Source of the DNA: JBBREP01 sp036501845 | GTDB taxonomy: Bacteria; Actinomycetota; Acidimicrobiia; IMCC26256; PALSA-610 | Direction of reading: 5' to 3' | NCBI GenBank assembly: GCA_036501845.1 | Contig: DASXZO010000030.1 | Span: 1-64,000, forward strand | DNA length: 64,000 bases | Shown here: positions 35,801 to 43,478 of the stretch, in pieces | How the letters are laid out: each line of letters opens with the position of its first letter | How positions within the stretch are numbered: position 1 is the stretch's first letter | Made by a program: the position numbers and the translations under genes | Notes under the pieces: model-generated | Told to the model about the DNA's origin: nothing | Seen by the model: only the letters and a program-made list of their open reading frames with translations | Databases searched by the model: none

Positions 35801-36130
35801 GGCACCGGCTTGAACCTCACTGCCGCGAGCCATGTGGTGCTCTACGACCGCTGGTGGAACCCCGCGGTGGAGGACCAAGCGCGCGACCGCGCGTGGCGCA
35901 TCGGCCAGACCCGCACCGTGATCTGCCACCGGCTGGTGTGCACCGGCACCGTCGACGAGCGGGTCGAAGAGGTGGTGGCCGGCAAGCGCCAGATCGCCGA
36001 CCTCGTATTGCCGAAGTCGAGCTCGCTCGCCGACCTCGACTCCGCACAGCTCCAAGCCGTGCTCGGCCTGCGCCCCGACGCGCTCCTCACCGCCGACGAC
36101 GAACACGCCACCGAAACGGTCCCGGCATGA
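32858..36130 (+). CDS. SNF2/RapA-family DEAD-like helicase
   Basis: 1090 residues from ATG 32858 (GTG 32849 is in frame, closer to an AGAGAGGG). The first ~590 residues hold no motif I can name. The SNF2 ATPase core starts near 605 (LRSYQQEALAWL), with Walker A DMGLGKT at ~636, LVIAPPAVIGNW, Walker B LDEAQAIKN near 731, and LTGTPIEN. The C-terminal helicase lobe has VLVFTHFATWG, LSLKAGGTGLNLTAA and DRAWRIGQT. Such proteins remodel protein-DNA or RNA polymerase complexes. It is followed after 109 bp by a small protein that may be its partner. Confidence 0.92.
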   Translation: MSAVTDTALAPWQFEMYVAADIDRAATSEQLAVLEANAHEWRASLARILRDSEDALQHARSITGEERQQVLADLEAEHRRIRAAWGRLVPSERSEDERRESDDEADDDDEVLAGATQLQASWEPGRVVVWAAGPGAPVADASHVRDMLGASGAPESGWSAHTPVQLPDGRTAESHSIPVREVLGWLVAAGADQLGDDDTGPQANGAASDAIEIAPSLRWLGRVALWAVELTARGSMVPQLRRRTRRGTSRSSSGSYSVRWTPALVDPVRLLQTAESMPGAVLALDRKVDRRALTRSALTGMVDAICRTAAATVTVQAPPPHVRSATEVAEAFLGRLDGSAFDAPTATTDKVVAAIERWARAVTTQYGHHGHIIVQLDPPDAGDAWRLRVFTPGDLGQLVPIGQAIVTPGPEREYYEEELARLERMVPALVRSSANHRGDVVVSSDEAWQLMSTIGAQLATAGFDVRVPALSAKRATASLRVYADADQETVVGANQLANVAWSAVFDDVELTAEDVARMAKEARPLIHSGGRWVAIDRADLQAVAAALDERANTKQMTGAEMLRLALGLDVAPNGFDVSLAGGGWAADLLHAAERVASQPARATDGFVGELRSYQQEALAWLGFLDDAGLGGCLALDMGLGKTPTMLAHLLAGVDDGPALVIAPPAVIGNWMAEARRFTPALQAVVHHGINRAEAKEFAKQVANADVIVTTYGTALRDIDELAAIRWSRLVLDEAQAIKNPANDTAQQLRTLEARSKVALTGTPIENGIGDLWAILDFANPGLVGTRSQFMAGLSGEGRVTRAQGEDAMRALNGILVFRRTKAEPEIAAELPDQIDELDHCAMTREQIALYQALLDTIVTGAKEEGEEPRKGQILAAITALKQICNHPWAYNQDDQPLEGRSGKLARLEEIVDQVFAADEKVLVFTHFATWGRRLAQHLTQRMGTPIECYDGSLARGARDAMIERFQASDGPGALVLSLKAGGTGLNLTAASHVVLYDRWWNPAVEDQARDRAWRIGQTRTVICHRLVCTGTVDERVEEVVAGKRQIADLVLPKSSSLADLDSAQLQAVLGLRPDALLTADDEHATETVPA

Positions 36131-36239
36131 GCGTCCCAGCGCACGAGGAGCGACGGAGGAGCGACTTCGTGCGTGCGAGCGGAGCGAGCCTCCGCCGCCC
36201 CTCGGGGCGCGAGCCGCAGGCGAGCGGGGGTGGAGGCGC
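36131..36239. repeat. Short GC-rich repetitive intergenic segment
   Basis: The 109 bp between the helicase and the small downstream gene are built from overlapping motifs: GGAGCGAC twice (about 36148-36166), GAGCGGAGCGAGC, GCGAGC repeated, and CCTCCGCC (36189-36196), which can pair with GGTGGAGG (36229-36236) around a CCCC-TC-GGGG core. It resembles a REP-like or transcript-stabilising element. The 3' arm overlaps the ribosome-binding region of the next gene. Confidence 0.4.
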
Positions 36240-36530
36240 ATGAGCGCGCGCCGTAGGAAGCAGGGGGCGACCAAGTCGGCGGCGAAGCGGCGCACCGCGG
36301 GCGTGGAGTTCTGGGGCCGCCAGCCCAACGACGATGACCTCGACGTGGACGACATCGTGCCCGCGCCCGACCCGAGTGCGATGGTGCGTTCGCTCGGATC
36401 GGCGCCACTGCCGAGCCGCGAACACGTGGCCGGCCACTACTTCACCAGCGTCTACGAGAAGTCGGCGGGCCTCGCCACCGCGCTCGCGGCAGCAGCCGAC
36501 TTGTTGCCCACCGACGACGGTAACGACTGA
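36240..36530 (+). CDS. Small conserved hypothetical protein downstream of the SNF2 helicase
   Basis: 96 residues. A very basic N-terminus (MSARRRKQGATKSAAKRR) precedes FWGRQP and an acidic linker, then a helical C-terminus (SREHVAGHYFTSVYEKSAGL). No family recognised. The basic head suggests nucleic-acid contact. Its position suggests cotranscription with, and possibly binding to, the helicase. Its last 79 bp overlap the convergent EamA gene. Confidence 0.65.
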   Translation: MSARRRKQGATKSAAKRRTAGVEFWGRQPNDDDLDVDDIVPAPDPSAMVRSLGSAPLPSREHVAGHYFTSVYEKSAGLATALAAAADLLPTDDGND

Positions 36531-37459
36531 GCCTGCTCACGTGCCGCGCCTGACGCGGCGACCGAAGCGCTCGCCGCGGCCGGGGCAGTCGGCGCAATGG
36601 ACGTGGTGCGGGTGGCGAGGAAACATCCGCTGAGCACGAGCACGAAGCCGCCCAACGTCGCGAGCGTGATGTGCTCGTTGAGCGCGATGGCACCGAGCAC
36701 CACCGCCACCGCGGGGTTGGCGAAGGTGATCAGCGTGGCGCGGGTGGGTCCGACCTCGCCGATCAAGGCGAAGAAGGTGACGAAGGCGATGCCGGTGCAC
36801 AGCACAGCAAGCCCGACGATCGCCCAGATGGCGGTGGCGGCGGGCACATGCGCCGGCCGGTCGACCCACGCGAACGGCGCGGTCTCCACTGCCACCGACG
36901 CCACTGCGAGTGCCACCACGCCGAGGCTCGGCACATCGCCGAGCCGGCGCGCCACGATGAACGGCGCCGAGGCGTAACCGACGCACACGAGCATCACCGC
37001 GGCGACGCTGCCCCACGGGATCCCGTGCGCGCCGTCGAGGTCGCGACCCACGAGCAGCGCCACGCCACCGAGACCCACCGCAATCCCGCACAGCCGCACC
37101 GGGCGCAGCGCGTGGCGGTCGCCGAGCGCGAACGCGACGACGGCGCCGGCGATCGGCACGCACGCCACGAGCAGGCCGGTGAGTCCGGACGGCAGGCGCT
37201 GCTCGGCGTTCGTGACGAGCAACCAAGGTCCGGTCATCTCGATCGCCGCGAACGCGAGCACCCACGGCCAGAAGCGGAGCGCGGGACGTAACTGCCGGGC
37301 GCGTGCCGCGATCGCGAGCAGCACCACCGCGGCCAACGACGTGCGACCGAACACCACGACCGGCGGCGCGACATGGTCGACCGCGACCTTGATCAGCAGG
37401 TAGGGCACGCCCCAGATCACGCTCATGGCCGCGAAGAGCAGCCAGCCCCGCCGCGTCAT
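36452..37459 (-). CDS. EamA/DMT family transporter
   Basis: 335 residues with ten predicted hydrophobic helices in two EamA repeats: MTRRGWLLFAAMSVIWGVPY in the first, WGSVAAVMLVCVGYASAPF in the second, and the late block GPTRATLITFANPAVAVVLG. It exports or imports small metabolites across the inner membrane; the substrate is unknown. The final ~50 residues after the last helix are a low-complexity Ala/Ser tail that overlaps the convergent small gene by 79 bp. A shorter ancestral end is possible. Confidence 0.9.
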   Translation of the reverse strand: MTRRGWLLFAAMSVIWGVPYLLIKVAVDHVAPPVVVFGRTSLAAVVLLAIAARARQLRPALRFWPWVLAFAAIEMTGPWLLVTNAEQRLPSGLTGLLVACVPIAGAVVAFALGDRHALRPVRLCGIAVGLGGVALLVGRDLDGAHGIPWGSVAAVMLVCVGYASAPFIVARRLGDVPSLGVVALAVASVAVETAPFAWVDRPAHVPAATAIWAIVGLAVLCTGIAFVTFFALIGEVGPTRATLITFANPAVAVVLGAIALNEHITLATLGGFVLVLSGCFLATRTTSIAPTAPAAASASVAASGAAREQAQSLPSSVGNKSAAAASAVARPADFS

Positions 37460-37466
37460 GGCGCGG

Positions 37467-38056
37467 TCAGCTCAAGGCGGCGCGCAGGTCCGCGATGTCG
37501 ATCACTTGCGCCTGGCGCGGGAACACGCGGGCAACGAGCATCTCGTGCACTTCGGCATCGAAGTCGGCGCAGCCGTCGGCGAGCACCACGATGCGGTAAT
37601 CGCGATCAGCGCCGTCGCCACGGTCGACAACACCACGCCGCTCGTCGAGATCCCGGCGAGCAGGATCGTGTCGACGCCCGCCTTGCGCAGCTGTGCGTCG
37701 AGATCGGTGGTGGAGAAGGCGCCGACGCGCGTCTTGCGTACGACGATGTCGCCGGCGCGCGGCGCGAGGCGCTCGTGCACCTGCGTGTGGGGCGCGTCGG
37801 CCGGCAGCGATGCCGCTGCGGCGGCAAAGTTGGCGTTCGTGGGCGGCACCGCCGCGACATCGGCGGCTTCGAATGCAACGCGCACGTAGCCGACGCGCAT
37901 GCCAGCGCTCCGTGCAATATCGAGCGCGGCAGCCGCCCGCTCGATCTGCGCCTCCTCGCGGTCGCCGAGGCGGCCCAGGATTCCCGCCTGATAGTCCATG
38001 ACGAGCAGCGCGGCAGCGTCCACATCGATCGGCGGATCGAGATGCCCGCCGCTCAC
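37467..38056 (-). pseudogene. Isochorismatase-family hydrolase, frameshifted
   Basis: From GTG 38056 (4-bp GTGA overlap with the ABC gene) the frame gives LLVMDYQAGIL, VRKTRVGAFSTTDLDAQLRK and ILLAGISTSGVVLSTV, a typical isochorismatase-like hydrolase. At about 37618 the frame breaks. The natural continuation (ADRDYRIVVLADGCADFDAE, then HEMLVARVFPRQAQVIDIADL, stop at 37467) lies in another frame. One missing base after the codon for the last Val would restore a ~197-codon gene. As written, translation ends at 37502 with an unrelated tail. It is either a recent pseudogene or a base-call error. The family hydrolyses isochorismate, nicotinamide or related amides. Confidence 0.8.
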
Positions 38057-39987
38057 CACGCCGGCTCGTCCTCGGTCTCCGCGATCGGCGCCGCGAACTG
38101 CGAGTTGTACAGGTTCGCGTAGGGCCCGTTGCGAGTGAGTAGGTCCTTGTGGTTGCCCTGCTCCACGATGCTGCCGTTCTCCATCACGAGGATGATGTCG
38201 GCGCCGCGGATCGTCGAAAGGCGGTGCGCGATCACGAAGCTCGTGCGGTCGCGCCGCAGCGCGTTCATCGCCTCTTGGATGAGCACCTCGGTGCGCGTGT
38301 CGACCGAGCTCGTGGCCTCGTCGAGGATCAGAATCGAAGGATCGGCAAGGAAGGCACGAGCGATCGTGAGCAACTGCTTCTGCCCGGCGCTGATGTTGTC
38401 GCCCTCTTCGTTGATCATCGTGTCGTAGCCCTCGGGCAACGAGTGCACGAAACGGTCGACGTACGTGGCCCGGGCTGCTTCGAGGATCTGCTCCTCGGTG
38501 GCGTTGGGGTTGCCGTAGGCGATGTTGTCGTGAATCGAGCCGCCGAACAACCAAGTGTCCTGGAGCACCATGCCGATCTCGCTGCGCAGCTCCGAGCGCG
38601 GCATCGACGCGATATCGCGACCGTCGAGCGTGATCGAGCCGCCGTTGAGCTCGTAGAAACGCATGATCAGGTTCACGAGCGTCGTCTTACCGGCGCCCGT
38701 GCGTCCCACGATGGCGATCGTCTGGCCCGGCTCGGCAAGCAGGTCGAGGTGCTCGATGAGCGGCGTGTCCGGGTTGTACGAGAAGGTGACGTCGCGGAAC
38801 TCCACCCGGCCGCGCACGGGCTCGGGGTGCTCGGTGGCCGGGGCCTCGGCGCTCTGCTCGTCGGCGTCGAGGAACTCGACCACCCGTTCGAACGAAGCGA
38901 TGCCCGACTGGAACACGTTCATCATCGAGGCCATCTGCGTGAGCGGCATCGAGAAGTTGCGCGAGTACTGGATGAAGGCCTGGATGTCGCCCACGGTGAT
39001 GGCGCCGGTTGCGACGCGGACGCCGCCGACCACCGCAACGATCACGTACTGCAGGTTGCCCATGAACATCGTGAGCGGCTGCATGAGGCTCGACATGAAC
39101 TGGGCACCGAACGACGATTCGTAGAGCTCGTCGTTGGTGTCGCTGAAGCGCTTCTCGACCTCGCGTTGACGGCCGAACGCCTTCACCACGTTGTGCGCGG
39201 TGAACGTCTCCTCGATATGCGCGTTGAGCACTCCAGTGCTCTTCCACTGGCTCATGAACTTCGGCCGAGCTCGCGCTGCAACCGCTCGCATGAGAAACAC
39301 CGACACCGGCACCGTGGTGAGCGCGACCAGCGCGAGCAGTGGCGAGATCGTGAACATCATGATGGCCACGCCCACCATGAGCAGCAACGACGTGAGCATC
39401 TGGCTCATCGTCTGTTGCAAGCTCTGGGCCACGTTGTCGATGTCGTTGGTGACACGACTCAGCAGGTCGCCACGCTGCTGCTTGTCGATGTAGCTCAACG
39501 GCAGCACGTTGATCTTGTCCTCGACCGCGGTGCGGAGCTTCGACATCAAGCGCTGGATGATCCCGGCAAGCATGTACGCGTTGATCAGCAGCAGGAGTGC
39601 CGAGCCGCCGTAGAGCGCAATCGCTTCGAACAGCACGCCGTGGAGCTTGCTGAAGTCGATGTGGTGCTCGACGAACTCGCCGTTGACGATGATGTCGGTG
39701 GCGTGGCCCAGCACGCGCGGGCCGAGCACGTTCAGTGTGGCGCTGGCGATCGCCACGAGCACACACACGACGAGCCCGACCCACATCGGGCCGAGCATGC
39801 CCGCGAGGCGCTTGACGGCTCGCTTGAAGTCCTTCGACCGCTCGCCGGGTACGCCGGCCGAGTTCCAGCGTCCGGTAGCGCGATGCTCGGGCGCGGCGAG
39901 GTCCAGTTCCTGGTCGTCCTCGTCGACGCCATCCCACAAGTCGTGGGTGATGTCCTGGCCGTCGCGCCGACCCTCGGTAATGGTCAT
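38053..39987 (-). CDS. ABC exporter half-transporter (membrane and ATPase domains), second subunit
   Basis: 644 residues from ATG 39987, overlapping the upstream exporter gene by 4 bp (ATGA). An N-terminal cytosolic region of ~80 residues precedes six transmembrane helices. The ATPase domain has Walker A GRTGAGKT, a diverged signature NISAGQK in place of LSGGQ, and Walker B ILILDEATSSVD with the catalytic glutamate. Paired with the neighbour it should form a heterodimeric type IV exporter with one consensus Walker B glutamate, here. Substrate (drug, lipid or peptide) unknown. The operon is controlled by the TetR gene at its head. Confidence 0.92.
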   Translation of the reverse strand: MTITEGRRDGQDITHDLWDGVDEDDQELDLAAPEHRATGRWNSAGVPGERSKDFKRAVKRLAGMLGPMWVGLVVCVLVAIASATLNVLGPRVLGHATDIIVNGEFVEHHIDFSKLHGVLFEAIALYGGSALLLLINAYMLAGIIQRLMSKLRTAVEDKINVLPLSYIDKQQRGDLLSRVTNDIDNVAQSLQQTMSQMLTSLLLMVGVAIMMFTISPLLALVALTTVPVSVFLMRAVAARARPKFMSQWKSTGVLNAHIEETFTAHNVVKAFGRQREVEKRFSDTNDELYESSFGAQFMSSLMQPLTMFMGNLQYVIVAVVGGVRVATGAITVGDIQAFIQYSRNFSMPLTQMASMMNVFQSGIASFERVVEFLDADEQSAEAPATEHPEPVRGRVEFRDVTFSYNPDTPLIEHLDLLAEPGQTIAIVGRTGAGKTTLVNLIMRFYELNGGSITLDGRDIASMPRSELRSEIGMVLQDTWLFGGSIHDNIAYGNPNATEEQILEAARATYVDRFVHSLPEGYDTMINEEGDNISAGQKQLLTIARAFLADPSILILDEATSSVDTRTEVLIQEAMNALRRDRTSFVIAHRLSTIRGADIILVMENGSIVEQGNHKDLLTRNGPYANLYNSQFAAPIAETEDEPAW

Positions 39988-41750
39988 GCCGCGCTCTTCT
40001 CGCCGATCTGCGACTCCACGATCTCGGCGTAGGTGGGACAACTCACCACGAGGTCGTCGTGGCGGCCTCGACCGATGACCTCACCGTCCTCGAGCACGAT
40101 GATCTCGTCGGCGCTCACGATCGTCGACACCCGCTGCGCGACCACGATCATCGCCGCGGCGCGCGTGTACGGCACGAGCGCGGCGCGCAAGCGCGCGTCG
40201 GTGGCAAGGTCGAGGGCCGAGAACGAGTCGTCGAACACATAGATGTCGGGCTGGCGTACGAGCGCACGCGCGATCGCGAGCCGTTGACGCTGCCCGCCCG
40301 ACACGTTGGTGCCGCCCTGTTCGATACGGGCGCGCAGGCCCCCGGGCATGTTCCGCACGAAGTCGGCCGCCTGCGCAACCTCGAGCGCGGTCCACATCTC
40401 GTCCTCAGTTGCGTCGGGCTTGCCGAACCGCAGGTTGCTCGCGATGGTGCCGGAGAAGAGGTACGGGCGCTGCGGCACATAGCCGATCGTGTTCCACAGC
40501 ACGTCCGGATCGAGTTCGCGCACGTTCACGCCGCCGACGAGCACGTCGCCCGCGGTGGCGTCGAACAGCCGCAAGACCAGGTTCGCGAGCGTGGTCTTGC
40601 CCGCACCCGTGCTCCCGACGATTGCCGTGGTGTGGCCCGGTGTGGTGGTGAACGACACGTCGGTGAGCACGGAGTGTTCGGCGCCGGGATAGTGGAACGC
40701 GACGTCGCGGAATTCGAGCAGGCCGTGCGTGTCGACGCCGCGACCGGTCTCGCTGGGTGGCACCACGCTCGGGTCGGTGTCGAGCACCTCCTGGATGCGC
40801 TCGGCCGACACTGCGGCACGCGGAATCATCGACACCATGAACGTGGCCATCACCACCGACATGAGGATCTGCACGAGGTACGTGAGGTAGGCCACAAGCG
40901 TGCCGGGCTCGATCGCGCCCGAACTCACGCGGTTCGCCCCGATCCACAACACTGCGACGCTCGAGATGTTGATGAGCAGGTTCACCGTGGGGAACATCGA
41001 GCTCTGCAGCCGCCCGGTGAACAGCGACACCTCGGTGAGGTCGGCGTTGGCCTTCTCGAAACGCGCCGACTCTTGCGGCTCGCGCACGAACGCCCGCACC
41101 ACGCGAATACCTGTGATCTGCTCGCGTAGCACCCGGTTCACGCTGTCGATGCGATCCTGCATCAGCCCGTAGGCCGGCACCATCTTGGCGACGACGATGC
41201 CGAGCACGATCGCGGCGACGGGCATCGCCACCACGAGGATGCCCGAGAGCCCGACGTCCTGGCGCAAGGCCAGGATCACGCCGACCACCATCGTGATCGG
41301 GGCGGCGACGGCCATGGTCACGGCCATCACCACGAGCATCTGCACCTGCTGCACGTCGTTGGTGATGCGGGTGATCAACGACGGGGCGCCGAACGTGCCG
41401 ACCTCGCGAGCAGAGAAGTCGGTGACGCCGTGGAAGAGGTTGCGCCGCAGATCGCGGCCGAAGCTCATCGCGACCTTGCCGCCGAAGTACACCGCGCCGA
41501 TCGCGAACACGATCTGGATGAACGCGAAGACGAGCATGATCCCGCCCCACGTGAAGATGTAACCCTGGTCGGGCACGATGCGGACGTGCGGCGGGATACC
41601 TACATGGTGCAGCACGCCGTTGTCGATGATGCTCGCGTTGATCGTCGGCAATGTGAGGGCAGCCGTGGTCTGCACTGTCTGCAACAGCACGATGAGCCAC
41701 AGCGTCTTCTTGTAGGGACGCAGGTGGTCGCGGAGCAAGCGCCTCAGCAC
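39984..41750 (-). CDS. ABC exporter half-transporter, first subunit with degenerate ATPase site
   Basis: 588 residues from GTG 41750, inside the end of the TetR gene (7-bp overlap). Six transmembrane helices, then Walker A GSTGAGKT, a canonical signature NVSGGQRQRL, and Walker B IYVFDDSFSALD, in which the catalytic glutamate position is aspartate. This asymmetry, mirrored by the other subunit's odd signature, is typical of heterodimeric exporters such as BmrCD-like systems with one degenerate site. Located in the inner membrane. Confidence 0.92.
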   Translation of the reverse strand: MLRRLLRDHLRPYKKTLWLIVLLQTVQTTAALTLPTINASIIDNGVLHHVGIPPHVRIVPDQGYIFTWGGIMLVFAFIQIVFAIGAVYFGGKVAMSFGRDLRRNLFHGVTDFSAREVGTFGAPSLITRITNDVQQVQMLVVMAVTMAVAAPITMVVGVILALRQDVGLSGILVVAMPVAAIVLGIVVAKMVPAYGLMQDRIDSVNRVLREQITGIRVVRAFVREPQESARFEKANADLTEVSLFTGRLQSSMFPTVNLLINISSVAVLWIGANRVSSGAIEPGTLVAYLTYLVQILMSVVMATFMVSMIPRAAVSAERIQEVLDTDPSVVPPSETGRGVDTHGLLEFRDVAFHYPGAEHSVLTDVSFTTTPGHTTAIVGSTGAGKTTLANLVLRLFDATAGDVLVGGVNVRELDPDVLWNTIGYVPQRPYLFSGTIASNLRFGKPDATEDEMWTALEVAQAADFVRNMPGGLRARIEQGGTNVSGGQRQRLAIARALVRQPDIYVFDDSFSALDLATDARLRAALVPYTRAAAMIVVAQRVSTIVSADEIIVLEDGEVIGRGRHDDLVVSCPTYAEIVESQIGEKSAA

Positions 41751-42382
41751 GGCTCCTCGCGATCTACGCCGGTCGGCTGCGCATCGCACTGCGCGACGCC
41801 GTGAAGGAACAGCTCGACGATGTCGGACGCGGTCATCGGTTCGCCCGCGATCATCGGGTGGGTGGTCGAGAGCGTGAGCGCGCGCAACAAGCGCGCGGCC
41901 ACGATCGGCTCGACGGTGATCTCGTCGCGATAGCGCGCGAACAGCTGCGTGAGCGCGCTGCTGTCGACGATCGGCCTGCGGGCGCGGTCTTGGAGGCGGG
42001 TGTCGACGCTCGACCAGATGCGCCACACGTTGATCACCCGCTCTTGCAGGATCGCGATGGCGGCGTCGACGGCGGTGGCGAATGGAAGGCCGGTGGGGAT
42101 CGCGCTCACCGCGGTCTCGAGCGGCTCCTGGTCGAGCGCGGCGTCGACGACCGCGGCGACCACCTCGTCCTTGTCGGCGAAGGCGCGGAAGATCGTGCCT
42201 TCGGCGATGCCGGCCGCCTCGGCGATCTGGCGCGTGGTCAGCCGCTCTCCGTGCTCGAGCAACAGCGGCAGCGCCGCGGCCACGATCATCGATCGCCGGT
42301 CCTCGGGCGCCATGGCGCTCGCACGCTTCGCCTTCGAGGGCGGCGCAACGGTGGGTGGGACGACAGTCACGGCGTCCATCAT
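41744..42382 (-). CDS. TetR-family repressor of the ABC exporter operon
   Basis: 212 residues. The N-terminal helix-turn-helix (RLTTRQIAEAAGIAEGTIFRAFADKDEV) is typical of TetR; the C-terminal domain is the helical ligand-binding part. It heads the exporter operon and overlaps it by 7 bp. A perfect 20-bp operator lies directly before its start codon, so it almost certainly represses itself and the exporter, with derepression by an exported compound. ATG 42382 or 42379. Confidence 0.92.
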   Translation of the reverse strand: MMDAVTVVPPTVAPPSKAKRASAMAPEDRRSMIVAAALPLLLEHGERLTTRQIAEAAGIAEGTIFRAFADKDEVVAAVVDAALDQEPLETAVSAIPTGLPFATAVDAAIAILQERVINVWRIWSSVDTRLQDRARRPIVDSSALTQLFARYRDEITVEPIVAARLLRALTLSTTHPMIAGEPMTASDIVELFLHGVAQCDAQPTGVDREEPC

Positions 42383-42385
42383 AGC

Positions 42386-42405
42386 GTGAGTGAGTCCTCA
42401 CTCAC
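42386..42405. promoter_or_regulatory. TetR operator, perfect 9-2-9 palindrome
   Basis: GTGAGTGAG-TC-CTCACTCAC: two 9-bp arms around a 2-bp centre, 3 bp upstream of the TetR ATG. Binding here would block transcription start or translation initiation of the regulator and the downstream exporter genes. Size and symmetry are typical of TetR operators. Confidence 0.8.
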
Positions 42406-42496
42406 GAGTCGGGGATTGCCGCGCCCGACCGGCGAAAACGGCCACGAGCGGCCCTGGGCACCATTCTCGGAGCCCGCCGAGGTGTAGCAAGGCCGC

Positions 42497-42871
42497 ATGG
42501 CGGTGACCGGTATGGCAAATCTCGCAGTGAAAGTGGCCGACCTCGACGCGGCGTGCGCCTTCTACGAGGCGGCCGGCGCCGAGGTGCGTGACCGCATGGA
42601 GTGGAACGGGTCCGAGCGGGCCGACGTGCGGCTCGGCCCGCTGATGATCACGCTCTTCACCCGGGCGATCTACGAGGACGCCGTCGAGCTGCCCCCCGAA
42701 GGCTTCCTGCACCCGGCGCTGTTCACCGACGACCTCGACGCCGAGCTCGACGGCCACGACGTGCTGTGGGGCCCGGCGGTGGTGGAAGGCACGTTCGGTC
42801 GCCGCCGGATCGCCTTCGTCAACGCGCCCGGCGGTATCCGCCTCGAGTTCATGGAACAGCTCAGTAGCTGA
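42497..42871 (+). CDS. VOC-family (glyoxalase/bleomycin-resistance fold) protein
   Basis: 124 residues with the vicinal-oxygen-chelate pattern: MANLAVKVADLDAACAFYEA, LGPLMITLFT, HPALFTDDLDAELD and the C-terminal NAPGGIRLEFMEQL. Metal ligands are only partly recognisable, so it could be a dioxygenase, an isomerase or a binding protein. It converges with an 11-bp overlap on the DsrE gene. Confidence 0.88.
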   Translation: MAVTGMANLAVKVADLDAACAFYEAAGAEVRDRMEWNGSERADVRLGPLMITLFTRAIYEDAVELPPEGFLHPALFTDDLDAELDGHDVLWGPAVVEGTFGRRRIAFVNAPGGIRLEFMEQLSS

Positions 42872-43223
42872 ACGTCACAGCGCCGTCGCCGATCCACTCC
42901 CACAGCGGCACCGTGCCGCCGAGCGACGCGTTCTCCACCAGTGACGCCTTGTCGAGGCCGCGCGCGTCGAAGCAGATCGGGCACACGAGGTACGAGCCGC
43001 CTGCCGCGCGGTAACGCTCCACGAGCGCGGGCAACGGCGGGCAGCCATCGCAGGCGGTGCCGAGCTTCGTGTTGGCGAGCGCGAGACGTACGGCTTCCTT
43101 GGTGAGGAACATCACGGTGGCGCGCCCACCTTCGGCGGCGCCGACGGCAACGAGCATCGCGACGGTCACCTTCTCGGCGTCCTCGAGCCCGGTGGTGAGG
43201 CTTACGGCGGCTTTCGCGGTCAT
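42861..43223 (-). CDS. DsrE/DsrF-like family protein
   Basis: 120 residues: KAAVSLTTGLEDAEKVTVAM, ATVMFLTKEAVRLAL, a CDGCPPL motif near residue 59, and YLVCPICFDARGL. Cysteine-bearing DsrE-like proteins bind or transfer sulfur, or act in thiol chemistry. Two CxxC motifs here suggest sulfur relay or metal binding. Encoded downstream of a small hypothetical gene and the HD-GYP gene on the same strand. Confidence 0.85.
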   Translation of the reverse strand: MTAKAAVSLTTGLEDAEKVTVAMLVAVGAAEGGRATVMFLTKEAVRLALANTKLGTACDGCPPLPALVERYRAAGGSYLVCPICFDARGLDKASLVENASLGGTVPLWEWIGDGAVTFSY

Positions 43224-43259
43224 TGTGAGTACTGCCTTTCTGGTGTGGTCGTGAGCGAT

Positions 43260-43454
43260 TCAGGCCGGCACGAAGCCCGAGCAGAGCAAACTGAATGTGG
43301 TAAGCGTCTCGTCGCCGTTCGCGTACGCGTGCTGCTCGGCGACGCGCGCGCCGTTGTCGGGGCCGGTCATGCGCACGCGCCAGCTCATGTAAAGGCGCGG
43401 TCCCGCCGCACCCACCGTCGCGTCGAGCGTGACGGACCGATCGCGCCCGCACAT
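43260..43454 (-). CDS. Small hypothetical protein between HD-GYP and DsrE genes
   Basis: 64 residues in the 255-bp gap between two genes of the same strand: a basic/Arg-rich start, MSWRVRMTGPDNGARVA, and an EQHAYANGDETLTTFSLL end. No family recognised. Codon third positions are GC-rich like its neighbours, but in this genome that proves little. If not coding, the gap would be featureless. Confidence 0.4.
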   Translation of the reverse strand: MCGRDRSVTLDATVGAAGPRLYMSWRVRMTGPDNGARVAEQHAYANGDETLTTFSLLCSGFVPA

Positions 43455-43478
43455 CGGTCATTCACCCGATGATTCGCG

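Noticed and set aside
36131..36239. A short CRISPR-like repeat array
   Set aside because: The repeats are overlapping GC words of 8-13 bp without regular spacers.
33668..36355. 895-codon open frame opposite the SNF2 helicase
   Set aside because: Sequence is compositional (His/Arg/Val-rich) with no domain, and the opposite strand carries complete helicase motifs.
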